Positions 8,706 through 16,980 of a stretch of DNA of 64,000 nucleotides are shown piece by piece; the stretch's first letter is position 1; each line of letters begins with the position of its first letter. Source of the DNA: JAHZMA01 sp965205905 (lineage in GTDB: Bacteria > Pseudomonadota > Alphaproteobacteria > JABAAW01 > JAHZMA01); NCBI GenBank assembly GCA_965205905.1, contig CBDBHZ010000012.1:310001-374000 (forward strand), read 5' to 3'. The notes below the pieces were generated by a model that saw only the letters and a list, made by a program, of their open reading frames with translations, was not told the DNA's origin and did no database searches. The position numbers were made by a program, and so were the translations under genes.

Positions 8706-9590
8706 ATGTTACGTAATATTTTACATCATAAAATGCGCCATAAGCACCCAAACACGCCCCATAATGACTGTTTGCTGATGGGGATATTGAATATGACTGA
8801 TGATAGTTTCTCAAATGATGGGCTAGCAAAGCAAAGCGATTCTAAAGTTTTACAAAGGGCAGAAAATTTTCTACAAGCAGGCGCGGATATTCTTGATATT
8901 GGTGGCGAAAGCACACGCCCTAATGCCACTATTATTAGCGCAGAACAAGAATATCAGCGCGTTATTCCTGTTATTAAATTGATTCATCAGCATTTTCCTG
9001 AGGCGATATTATCTGTGGATACAATGAAAGCAATGGTTGCTGATGCGGCGGTGCAAGCGGGCGCAGATATTGTTAACGATGTTACCGCAGGCGCGCATGA
9101 CCCTGATATGGCGAAAATTGTTGCGGATAAAAACTGTATGATGGTGCTGATGCATCATAATGCGCGAATTGATTCGGTGGAAAAAGATGCAAAGCGAGGT
9201 GATTCTTATCGGGCAAGCGCACAAACTGATATTATGGCTTTGGTGATTCAGCAATTACAGATAAGAATCGATGCCGTTTGTAATGCAGGAGTAAAGCGCG
9301 AGCAAATAATTCTAGATCCCGGTATTGGCTTTGGTAAAACAGTCAATGATAATTTGCGAATCATCAATCAGCTAGATAAGCTACAAATATTTGGATTGCC
9401 GATATTATTGGGCGCAAGCCGCAAATCTTTCATTGGTAAAACATTGGACAATGCGATAGATGACCGCTTAATTGGCTCGGTGGTGGCGGCTTTGGTAGGG
9501 CGTATGCGCGGTGCTGATATTATCCGCGTGCATGATGTGACTGAAACCAAGCAAGCATTAACCATTCTAAACGCGCTTACCGATTCGTAA
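8706..9590 (+). CDS. folP: Dihydropteroate synthase
   Basis: Condenses hydroxymethyl-dihydropterin pyrophosphate with p-aminobenzoate; the target of sulfonamides. The 294-residue TIM barrel shows MGILNMTDDSFSNDG, DIGGESTRPNA, DVTAG and the late barrel motif ILLGASRKSFIG. A strong hairpin terminator follows 33 bp after the stop. It forms a divergent pair with folB; folK is separated by about 11 kb carrying methyltransferases and other genes. Confidence 0.94.
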   Translation: MLRNILHHKMRHKHPNTPHNDCLLMGILNMTDDSFSNDGLAKQSDSKVLQRAENFLQAGADILDIGGESTRPNATIISAEQEYQRVIPVIKLIHQHFPEAILSVDTMKAMVADAAVQAGADIVNDVTAGAHDPDMAKIVADKNCMMVLMHHNARIDSVEKDAKRGDSYRASAQTDIMALVIQQLQIRIDAVCNAGVKREQIILDPGIGFGKTVNDNLRIINQLDKLQIFGLPILLGASRKSFIGKTLDNAIDDRLIGSVVAALVGRMRGADIIRVHDVTETKQALTILNALTDS

Positions 9591-9622
9591 ATAATATTTG
9601 GCAGTGAAAAACACCTAAAGAA

Positions 9623-9650
9623 AAAGCCGAAACAATAATGTTTCGGCTTT
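9623..9650. terminator. Bidirectional intrinsic terminator between folP and ccrM
   Basis: An 11-bp perfect stem: 9623-9633 (AAAGCCGAAAC) pairs with 9640-9650 (GTTTCGGCTTT) around a 6-base loop. A-rich sequence precedes it and T-rich sequence follows, so it can serve both convergent genes. Confidence 0.85.
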
Positions 9651-9672
9651 AGTTTGCTACTATGGTGTATTC

Positions 9673-10995
9673 TTATCGCATCATGTTGATGATATTCATG
9701 GCATCAGCATTGGCATTCAAAGGCGGTTTTTTATGCAATTTCTTATGCGATTCTTGTTTTAATGATAATGTTTTTATATCCGATTCTTGCCACATTTCTA
9801 CCGACATATTATTATTTGGCATATGACTGTTGAAAACATTTTCATCCTCAGCTTCTGCCCTGAAATCGGGCGGTGCTGCCAATAGCGGATTGCGTGGCGG
9901 TAATCCAACAGGTGCTTTTGCAGGATATAATTTTGCGCGCAAATCGTTGATGGATATGCTTTCGCCATCACGTTCAACATGCCAATAAGTCCAGCCATTG
10001 CAACTGGGCAGGCCTTGCAAAGTTGCGCCAATCTTATGAATCGAGCCACGATGCGCCCCCGATTCGATACTGGCATCAGCATAAATTTTGGCAACAAAGC
10101 GTCTATCATTGCTAAATAAATCCTCACCCGCTTGTAGCAAGCCACTTTCTAATAGATTACCAAAAGGAATGCGAATTTGATTGTTACGCGCAACACCTTT
10201 CATATAATGCTTCATTTTCGGTTCTAACTGCTTAATATCAGCGAGCCGTTGCGTGGCGACATCAATATAATCTTTTCGTTGCTCAACACCGATATAATTA
10301 CGCCCTAATTTTTTGGCAACCGCAAGCGATGTGCCAGTGCCAGCAAAGGGGTCAAACACAATATGTCCGGGTTCGGTGCAGGCATTGATGATGCGGTAAA
10401 GCAAGGATTCAGGCTTTTGCGTGGGATGCGCTTTTTTGCCCGCCTCATCTTTCATACGCTCGCCACCCGTGCAAATCGGCAGATACCAATCCGAACGCAT
10501 TTGCGTATCATCATTCATGCTTTTCAGCGATTGATAATTAAAGTGATATTTTGCCTTTGGCGATTTTACCGCCCATAGCAAAATTTCGTGAGCGTTGGTA
10601 AAACGTGTGCCACGAAAATTAGGCATCGGGTTAGATTTCACCCAAATCACATCATTGATAAGCCAGAAACCGTTATCCTGCAAAATTTTACCGATGCGGT
10701 AAATATTATGATAACTGCCAATCACCCATAATGACGCATCATCTTTCATGATACGTTTTGCGCCTGATAGCCATTGTTCGGTGAATGAATCATAATGGGC
10801 AAAATCGTCAAATTCGTCCCATTTTTCATTGACGCCATCAACCATTGATTGGTCGGGGCGCGTTAAGTCGCTGTTGAGTTGTAAGAAGTAGGGGGGGTCT
10901 GCAAATACTAAATCTACAGATTCCGATGGCATATCCTGCATCACTGATACAGAATCGCCCGCCACTACCCGATTTAGGGGTAAGTCGTTGAACAT
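9673..10995 (-). CDS. ccrM: Cell-cycle DNA methyltransferase CcrM (GANTC), with C-terminal extension
   Basis: Beta-class adenine methyltransferase that, in Alphaproteobacteria, methylates GANTC once per cell cycle. N-terminal residues show AGDSVSVMQDMPSESVDLVF and motif IV DPPYFLQLN; the common family form is DPPYNLQL, so the Asn is replaced by Phe. SAM motif I is DPFAGTGTS. A RAMA-like domain follows (GSIHKIGATLQGLPSCNGWTYW region) to about residue 362. The last roughly 78 residues are a hydrophilic Asn/Lys-rich tail absent from the 358-residue Caulobacter enzyme. It lies downstream of rnhB on the same strand, a recurrent alphaproteobacterial neighbour. Confidence 0.93.
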   Translation of the reverse strand: MFNDLPLNRVVAGDSVSVMQDMPSESVDLVFADPPYFLQLNSDLTRPDQSMVDGVNEKWDEFDDFAHYDSFTEQWLSGAKRIMKDDASLWVIGSYHNIYRIGKILQDNGFWLINDVIWVKSNPMPNFRGTRFTNAHEILLWAVKSPKAKYHFNYQSLKSMNDDTQMRSDWYLPICTGGERMKDEAGKKAHPTQKPESLLYRIINACTEPGHIVFDPFAGTGTSLAVAKKLGRNYIGVEQRKDYIDVATQRLADIKQLEPKMKHYMKGVARNNQIRIPFGNLLESGLLQAGEDLFSNDRRFVAKIYADASIESGAHRGSIHKIGATLQGLPSCNGWTYWHVERDGESISINDLRAKLYPAKAPVGLPPRNPLLAAPPDFRAEAEDENVFNSHMPNNNMSVEMWQESDIKTLSLKQESHKKLHKKPPLNANADAMNIINMMR

Positions 10996-11138
10996 TGTTA
11001 TTGCCTCATATCCAAATGTTTTCTACATTATAATTGCTATGCTTCTGCATTTAGCAATATACGGTTTTCTACCATATTTTGTTATTGTAACCGAAACTGG
11101 CAGTCAAAATCAAGCCTATTCCCCATGCGGAATAAATT

Positions 11139-11738
11139 TCATTTTTGCAACAAGCTTTTAACAGGCTGATAGCTGGTGCGGTGATGGGGCGTGATATGGT
11201 GCTGTATCAGCGCGTTTACGTGGTTTTTGGTGCCATAACCCATATTTTTCTGCCAATCATAATGCGGATAGCGTTGATGCAGACATCGCATTAATTTATC
11301 ACGCAATGTTTTCGCCAAGATAGATGCGGCGGCAATCGCAAGATGGCTATTATCGCCTTTCACGATGGCGATACTGGGTTCGTGCATATTATCGGGGGTT
11401 TTATTGCCATCAATCAAAAACTGCTTCACATTGATATGCGGATAGGCAAGCATCATATTATCGGCGGCGCGTTTCATGGCATTCATACTGGCGTTTAAGA
11501 TATTGATGCGGTCGATTTCCCTCACCGATGCCGCGCCATAGCCATAGGCGGTAAATTGGGTGATAGCAGTCGCTAATTGCTCGCGCTTGGTGGCGCTTAG
11601 TTTTTTACTATCGTTAATATCGGCGCAAAATGATGGCAATGTTTTATCGGGGAAGCAAACGCAAGCGCTGATAACAGGTCCTGCTAACGGACCTCTGCCT
11701 GCTTCGTCAATACCAGCATGAAAGGGCAGATGAATCAA
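11139..11738 (-). CDS. rnhB: Ribonuclease HII
   Basis: Removes ribonucleotides from DNA-RNA hybrids. The 199-residue protein has the metal-binding signature AGIDEAGRGPLAGPV and later acidic positions in NDSKKLS and FLIDGNKT. The start is a TTG overlapping the stop of the antiporter gene as TTGA; no better ATG exists before the DEAGRG motif, which begins at about residue 10. It is transcribed towards ccrM. Confidence 0.92.
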   Translation of the reverse strand: MIHLPFHAGIDEAGRGPLAGPVISACVCFPDKTLPSFCADINDSKKLSATKREQLATAITQFTAYGYGAASVREIDRINILNASMNAMKRAADNMMLAYPHINVKQFLIDGNKTPDNMHEPSIAIVKGDNSHLAIAAASILAKTLRDKLMRCLHQRYPHYDWQKNMGYGTKNHVNALIQHHITPHHRTSYQPVKSLLQK

Positions 11739-13168
11739 GTCGATTCTTTCTTATCCTTCTCACCATTTTTCATTGGCTTTTTTGATGCCGTCTTTTTTGG
11801 GGCATCACCAAATGCTGCATCGATTTCGTCTTGCAAGGGGTTTTTCTTGGTATTAAAACCACTCAACAGTAAAAACGGTTGCGCTAGCACGACCACCAGC
11901 GGGAACGCGAAAATCCGCGCCATGATTGTTTTCTTCTGCCCTGTTTGATTGAGATACATAGATGCAATCAAATCGGTAAGTGAGCCACCTGATGACAAGC
12001 CAGTTTTCTGCACGCGCCGTGCCGCATCAACACAAATCGGGCTGATAATAAGCGACATAACGGTAACTGCTACCAAGAAACGTTGTAATTCGGGGTCGAT
12101 AATGCCGATTGAAAGCGCAACTGTGCCAAACACAAACGAGAATTCACCCATTTGCCCTAACAACATGCCCCCCATAATTGCAAATGACCAACTTTCACGT
12201 AACATTCGCAAGGCAAGCACATTTAGCAATATCTTAAACACTGTCGCCACCAATAGCAACCCTAGCACCAGAAGGAAATTTTCAGCTAAGAAAGTCAAAT
12301 CAATCAGCAAGCCGACCGATAAGAAAAACGCCATCATCAGAATCACTTTAATGGGCTCAGTATTATGCATTGCAAAATCATGCTGTGCCGAATTGCCGAT
12401 AATCAAGCCCGCCAAAAACGCGCCAAATGCAGGTGATAAGCCCATCACGCCCGTTACAAGCGCAAAACCAAAACACCATGAGACCGCCGCTAACGGCGCT
12501 AAATCGGGTTTTGTGGTCAGCAAATCAGAGAATGGGAGATTAATGTTCCCCTTTCGAATCAACAGCAAGATAACACCTACCAGTAAAGCGATAGAAAGCA
12601 TCACTTCGGAACCAATGGTGACAACGCTAGAAAGCGTAGAGCGGTTATGCGATGAGGTGAAGCCGTTAAGAATCAGCAACATCGGCGCAACTGCCAAATC
12701 TTGGGCAATCAACACGCCCACCACTAACTGACCGATACGCGAATTGCCCTCGCCAATCTCTTGAATGATGGTAACGGCAACCGCTGTGGAGGAAATAGCC
12801 AGACAGAATGAAAACAACACGGCTTGCGCTGTGGTAAGATAAAACAGGCTTTTCAAGCCCCATACAATGCCCATAGAGCCGATGATTTGCAAAATAACAA
12901 TCAGCACGGCCTTATGCCAGATTTTACGGAAAGATTGTAAGGATAGCTCGATACCAATGAAATATAGCAGCAGAATAATGCCTAATTCTGCCAATAAAGC
13001 GATGGTTTTTTCTTCGGTTACAAATTCTAATCCGCTAGGGCCAAGAATAACACCTGCAAAAATATAGCCGATAATGGGCGGTTGCCGAAATTGCACCATC
13101 GTCATGCCACAAAAAGCACAACAAATGGCAATAATGCCAATCCCTAATAATTCACCGATACCATGCAT
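11735..13168 (-). CDS. CPA2-type cation/proton antiporter (KefB-like), without an RCK domain
   Basis: A polytopic inner-membrane protein of 477 residues in the monovalent cation:proton antiporter-2 family. The N-terminal half shows GYIFAGVILGPSGL and ELGIILLLYFIGIEL, typical of the Na/H exchanger domain, with about 12 membrane segments by eye. KefB/KefC of about 600 residues carry a C-terminal TrkA-N domain; here there is only a Lys-rich cytoplasmic tail of roughly 60 residues. Ion specificity is not inferable. Coupled by a 4-bp overlap to rnhB. Confidence 0.85.
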   Translation of the reverse strand: MHGIGELLGIGIIAICCAFCGMTMVQFRQPPIIGYIFAGVILGPSGLEFVTEEKTIALLAELGIILLLYFIGIELSLQSFRKIWHKAVLIVILQIIGSMGIVWGLKSLFYLTTAQAVLFSFCLAISSTAVAVTIIQEIGEGNSRIGQLVVGVLIAQDLAVAPMLLILNGFTSSHNRSTLSSVVTIGSEVMLSIALLVGVILLLIRKGNINLPFSDLLTTKPDLAPLAAVSWCFGFALVTGVMGLSPAFGAFLAGLIIGNSAQHDFAMHNTEPIKVILMMAFFLSVGLLIDLTFLAENFLLVLGLLLVATVFKILLNVLALRMLRESWSFAIMGGMLLGQMGEFSFVFGTVALSIGIIDPELQRFLVAVTVMSLIISPICVDAARRVQKTGLSSGGSLTDLIASMYLNQTGQKKTIMARIFAFPLVVVLAQPFLLLSGFNTKKNPLQDEIDAAFGDAPKKTASKKPMKNGEKDKKEST

Positions 13169-13258
13169 GGAATTTTCATATCTCCGTCAAAAATTTCGCT
13201 ATAGTAGCTTTTTTTGAGAGTAATTTAAACTGTTAAAATATTTTTTACTGAAAAAGGA

Positions 13259-13708
13259 TTAGATAAAAGGATTCGGTGGCATATTTTTTGGCAAATAGAG
13301 TGAATTTTGAAATTGTTCCACCCATTCCAAATAGCCATCAATATCATCGGTTTTATAGCCAAGCAACTGCCCGATTCTACGTTCAATATCAGGTGTGATT
13401 TTACCATCAGGTTGATAGCATGATTCCAGCAACTGATATAATCTCTTGGCATCTTGTGTTTTATCGGCGGTAAAGAAAATCTTGAAAATCAGTTTTTTTG
13501 AACCACGTCGTCTCTGTTTTGCAGGATTTTGGGGTGCTATAGTCTCTAATGTAAGCGAAGAGAATGTTTCTTGATTGGCAAATTCAGCGGGCAGGGATTC
13601 GTTATGCAGTGCAAAAAGCGCAACATGTTTTTCACCTTTTTGCATTAACTGCCATTCTAGCCCTTGATGCGGATTAACCGCTTGCGGTATATAAATATCA
13701 TCTGGCAT
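13259..13708 (-). CDS. Hypothetical protein, 149 residues
   Basis: I do not recognise a family. The start at 13708 (MPDDIYIPQ) is preferred over the ATG at 13765, which would leave only 7 bp to the divergent dusA. The protein looks soluble, with no signal or membrane segment. It has a basic patch (KQRRRGSKKLIFKIFF) in the middle and a C-terminal helical part with the sequence IERRIGQLLGYKTDDIDGYL. It is a stand-alone gene downstream of the dusA divergent promoter. Confidence 0.65.
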   Translation of the reverse strand: MPDDIYIPQAVNPHQGLEWQLMQKGEKHVALFALHNESLPAEFANQETFSSLTLETIAPQNPAKQRRRGSKKLIFKIFFTADKTQDAKRLYQLLESCYQPDGKITPDIERRIGQLLGYKTDDIDGYLEWVEQFQNSLYLPKNMPPNPFI

Positions 13709-13772
13709 GATTGAACCCAATGTTGAATTTTGCAATGTAATACATAATTTATGCGTTTGATACAAGAATATA

Positions 13773-14843
13773 ATGACAAATTTTCAACCCCACCGTTTTA
13801 CTGTTGCCCCGATGATGGGCTATAGCCATCGCCACTTTCTTGCTTTTATGCGAATTATCAGCAAACATTGTCTGTTATTTACCGAAATGTTGCCGATAGC
13901 GGCGGTGGTTGCCAATCAGCAAAAATTATGCGATTGGCGGCATGATAACGCGCCATTGATTGTGCAATTAGGTGGGTCTGATACCGCATTACTGGCGCAA
14001 TCATGCAAAATTATCAGCGATTACGGTGGGGCAACTGGTGGGGCTGTGGGCATTAATCTTAATATGGGATGTCCGTCATCACGGGTGGAAAAGGGCGCGT
14101 TTGGCGCATGTTTGATGCTAGAACCAGAAAAAAGCGCATCATTGGTTGCGGCGATGAAACAAGCAACCTCTTTGCCTATCAGCGTTAAACTCCGCATTGG
14201 TGTGGATAGGGGAGGCGTTAATAAAAGCGGTGAGTATAGCGAGGAAGATGCCGAGAAACTCTATCATTTGATTGGTTTGCTGGTATCTGCGGGTGCCAGT
14301 GAGATTTATCTTCATGCCCGCAAAGCGATATTAAAGAAACTGAACCCAAAACAGAATCGCAACATTCCGCCATTGCGTTATGATATTGCACAGGCTTGCA
14401 AGCAGAACTTTCCTGATGTGCCGATTATCGTTAATGGCGGTATCGATTCGATGGCGCAAGCAAAAACATTGTTGCAAGATTATGATGGGGTGATGATAGG
14501 GCGCGGCTGTATCAATCATCCGCTTCAATTTATGGGCATCGATAAGGAAATTTTTGGCGATGATGCTGATATGCCAAGCATCGATTCGATATTTCAGCAA
14601 TATTTAGACTATATGTATCAAGAGTTGGCACGGGTTAAACAGGGCAATCATTCGGAACGCTATCAGCAAAAATCGGTGTATCATTTTATGTTGCAACCAT
14701 TACTCACCTTTCTATATGGCATGAAAGGCGCGAAACAATGGCGGATAATGGTCAATAATCTGTTCCAAAACCCTGAATTGCTACATGATAAAGCTTATAT
14801 GCGGGATATGCGTGAAGTCTTACTGAATTTTTATGTTGAGTAG
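13773..14843 (+). CDS. dusA: tRNA-dihydrouridine synthase A
   Basis: FMN enzyme that reduces uridine in the tRNA D-loop (positions 20/20a for DusA). The 356-residue protein begins with HRFTVAPMMGYSHRH, contains NLNMGCPSSRVEKGAFGACLM with the catalytic Cys, and ends the barrel with IVNGGID and VMIGRGCINHP. The GAFGACLM segment distinguishes DusA from DusB and DusC. A separate dusB, expected beside ntr genes, is not present in the window. Confidence 0.92.
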   Translation: MTNFQPHRFTVAPMMGYSHRHFLAFMRIISKHCLLFTEMLPIAAVVANQQKLCDWRHDNAPLIVQLGGSDTALLAQSCKIISDYGGATGGAVGINLNMGCPSSRVEKGAFGACLMLEPEKSASLVAAMKQATSLPISVKLRIGVDRGGVNKSGEYSEEDAEKLYHLIGLLVSAGASEIYLHARKAILKKLNPKQNRNIPPLRYDIAQACKQNFPDVPIIVNGGIDSMAQAKTLLQDYDGVMIGRGCINHPLQFMGIDKEIFGDDADMPSIDSIFQQYLDYMYQELARVKQGNHSERYQQKSVYHFMLQPLLTFLYGMKGAKQWRIMVNNLFQNPELLHDKAYMRDMREVLLNFYVE

Positions 14844-14872
14844 TAGCAACACGGAACACCGCTAATATTGAG

Positions 14873-15005
14873 TATGGCGGGGGGATTATCAAGGGTGAGG
14901 TTTGCCCGCCATTGGTACAAGGGCAAACCGAACTTGCATAGGTTTGTAGGGGTGCCGCCGCACCCCCCTTGATACATAAAACAACCTCGCAAAGCCCCCC
15001 ATATA
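14873..15005. repeat. Nested palindromic element between convergent genes
   Basis: A GC-rich island in an AT-rich region, built from several complementary arms. G-run 14879-14884 pairs with C-run 14995-15000. GAGGTT at 14897-14902 pairs with AACCTC at 14983-14988. ATCAAGGG at 14889-14896 pairs with CCCTTGAT at 14965-14972. GGTTTGCCC at 14899-14907 pairs with GGGCAAACC at 14921-14929. A hairpin GGGGTGC/GCACCCC lies at 14949-14966. Not all arms can form at once, so alternative folds or a branched structure are expected. It lies between the stops of dusA and the HNH methyltransferase. It could be a dispersed REP/MITE-like repeat or a terminator. Confidence 0.6.
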
Positions 15006-15010
15006 TAGAC

Positions 15011-16252
15011 TCAACTATAATTAATCACTTCTCTCGCTTCTTTAATTTTCTTCACCTTTGCAAGCAAATATTCCATTGGGCGATTGCCTTTTACGCGGTT
15101 ACAATTGCCACATAAAAGCTGATAATTTTCGTAATAATCACCGCCTCCTTTTGACTTGGGAATCACATGGTCAATCTCAAGATTGCGCTGTTCAAATTCA
15201 TTAAAGCAACCGTTACATTTTCCTGTTTGCGCTTTATGTAAACGTGTTTTAATTGGCTCTGCTGGTGCGATTCTCTCAACATCTGTTCGTTGCGGCGGAA
15301 TGGTTGTATTGATAAAATCTGAAAACATGCCTGCATCACCTGATAGACGTTCCACCAATATATCAGCGGCTTTTTCTTCAATATCACAGCCAATCCATTT
15401 GCGATTTAATTGTTGTGATGCCACGCAAGCAGTGGCACAGCCACAAAACGGGTCGAATACCACATCGCCTTTGTTACTTGATGCTTTAATGATGCGATGC
15501 AGTAACGCAAGCGGTTTTTGTGTTGGGTATCCTGTGCGTTCTTTTGGTGAAATATGCCCACCAGCTGGTATATCAGTCCAGTAATCCGCGGGCAATCTAC
15601 CCCTTGCGATATATTCTGCCTGAACATCCTTGTCTTGCAATTTGCCACCGCCATCACCCCATATAGCGGGTTTTTTGCCCTTATCTGAATTTAGTCTTTT
15701 ATACGGAATTCTAACATCATCATCATTGAAAACCCAATCATCACTTTTGCTATATCGTAATATAGTGTCATGCTTTTTTGGAAAATTATTGCGCGACCCA
15801 CTAGGACCACTATAACACCATATAATTTCATTACGAAAATTATTCTTGCCAAAAATGCCATCCATAATGATTTTTAGATAATGGCTTGCGGTTGGGTCAA
15901 TATGCACATAGATACTGCCTGTTACTTTTAATATTCTGTTCATCTCAAGCAATCTCTGTGTCATATAGGCAATATACGAAGCCATCGCTGTTGAATGCAG
16001 GCGATAGATGCTATCAATAAAATCAGCAATATCAGGGTGGGTTTCATAAAGCCTCTCAAGGTAAGCGATATTAACATCGTCCCAACGCCACATATCCTTA
16101 AATGATGCCCCTGCTGATTTACTACCTACTGGCGCAGAATAAGTGCGCTTGCTATTAAAAGGTGGGTCAAGATAGATGAGGTCAACTGATTCGCTATCCA
16201 TGCCATTAAGCAGAAATAGATTATCCAATGTATAAAGGGTGTTACTACTCAT
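15011..16252 (-). CDS. DNA methyltransferase fused to a C-terminal HNH nuclease domain
   Basis: A 413-residue beta-class DNA methylase. Motif IV is LDPPFN at residues 28-33, followed by conserved blocks IDPTASHYLKIIMD and FRNEIIW, a variable region, ERTGYPTQKPLALL, and SAM motif DPFCGCATAC. After an APPQRTD-like linker region (IPPQRTDVERI), residues 346-392 form an HNH domain: CNGC and CGNC zinc knuckles around IDHVIPKSKGGG and a conserved Asn. ATG at 16252 overlaps the end of fliN by 8 bp. It is a close paralogue of the methylase at 19101-20366, which carries a different nuclease-like tail. A self-contained restriction-modification role is an inference; target unknown. Confidence 0.88.
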   Translation of the reverse strand: MSSNTLYTLDNLFLLNGMDSESVDLIYLDPPFNSKRTYSAPVGSKSAGASFKDMWRWDDVNIAYLERLYETHPDIADFIDSIYRLHSTAMASYIAYMTQRLLEMNRILKVTGSIYVHIDPTASHYLKIIMDGIFGKNNFRNEIIWCYSGPSGSRNNFPKKHDTILRYSKSDDWVFNDDDVRIPYKRLNSDKGKKPAIWGDGGGKLQDKDVQAEYIARGRLPADYWTDIPAGGHISPKERTGYPTQKPLALLHRIIKASSNKGDVVFDPFCGCATACVASQQLNRKWIGCDIEEKAADILVERLSGDAGMFSDFINTTIPPQRTDVERIAPAEPIKTRLHKAQTGKCNGCFNEFEQRNLEIDHVIPKSKGGGDYYENYQLLCGNCNRVKGNRPMEYLLAKVKKIKEAREVINYS

Positions 16253-16910
16253 TACTGGCATAAAACAGCGTATGATGCTCATCAATATCGGCAATCATAT
16301 TCACCACGCGTATTTGAAAATACTCACCATCAGATTCCAAATGCCCTTGCCCGATAAGGTGATGCCCGATTTTCAATTCCAGACTGCTTTCAATATCTTT
16401 ATCAATCTCAATAATCGCACCGCGCCCGATTTTCATTAATTGCTCAATGCGTAACTCGGTATTGCCGATTTCGGCAACAATTTGCAATGGCACACTCGCC
16501 ATAGCGGTGGTCTCAATATCAAATCCCGGCACAGTTACAACGGTTGGCTCTACTTTTTGCACCGAAGCATGTTCACCTTCAGGGTCGATATTATATTTAT
16601 GGTCTGTATGAGGAATATCTTGTTGCGTATTGCCATGATAAATATCTTCTTCTTTTAAGATATCAGCAGTTTTTTCAGGGGATACCGCCTGTGCGGTTTG
16701 GTTGAGTAATGTGTCTATATCAAAATTATCGCCTAAAGTTTCACCTTGCACACCATCGCGCGGTATATGCACAGCGCCTATAGTTTCTGGATTGGTGTTT
16801 GCTGGCATTATATTTTCTGGCATTATATTTTCTGGATTGGCATCATTCAGAATCTGCGTTAAATCATCGGGCAACTGCCCATTATTAGCATTATTAAACT
16901 CATCAGCCAT
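16245..16910 (-). CDS. fliN: Flagellar motor switch protein FliN-type, with long acidic N-terminus
   Basis: C-ring protein of the flagellar motor, 221 residues. The last 80 or so residues are a SpoA domain: VPLQIVAEIGNTELRIEQLM then GRGAIIEIDKD and GQGHLESDGEYFQIRV. FliN is commonly 100-140 residues; here about 130 residues of acidic, Asn/Pro-rich low-complexity sequence precede the domain, partly made of short repeats (ENIMPENIMP). ATG at 16910 has AAGGA seven bases upstream, better than the ATG at 16925. It stands alone between gap and a methyltransferase, away from the motility cluster at 24.7-31.4 kb. Confidence 0.82.
   Translation of the reverse strand: MADEFNNANNGQLPDDLTQILNDANPENIMPENIMPANTNPETIGAVHIPRDGVQGETLGDNFDIDTLLNQTAQAVSPEKTADILKEEDIYHGNTQQDIPHTDHKYNIDPEGEHASVQKVEPTVVTVPGFDIETTAMASVPLQIVAEIGNTELRIEQLMKIGRGAIIEIDKDIESSLELKIGHHLIGQGHLESDGEYFQIRVVNMIADIDEHHTLFYASNE
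16803..16835 (-). repeat. 15-bp tandem repeat inside fliN
   Basis: Two full copies of TGGCATTATATTTTC (16803-16817 and 16818-16832) plus a partial third. The unit keeps the reading frame and encodes a five-residue repeat, ENIMP. Copy-number change would alter only the disordered N-terminal linker. Confidence 0.8.
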
Positions 16911-16980
16911 ATTATCATCCTTCATATAAGAATATCATCATATTTCGCACTATAGCATAATCACAGTGAAACAGTCAAAA

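Noticed and set aside
11949..12731. 260-residue plus-strand frame opposite the antiporter gene
   Set aside because: It lies wholly antisense to a clear transporter and its composition (Ser/Thr/Asn/Lys-rich) is what the complement of hydrophobic codons gives.
15011..16252. HNH tail as a homing endonuclease or intein
   Set aside because: There are no splice-junction residues and the methylase motifs are complete and uninterrupted before the tail.
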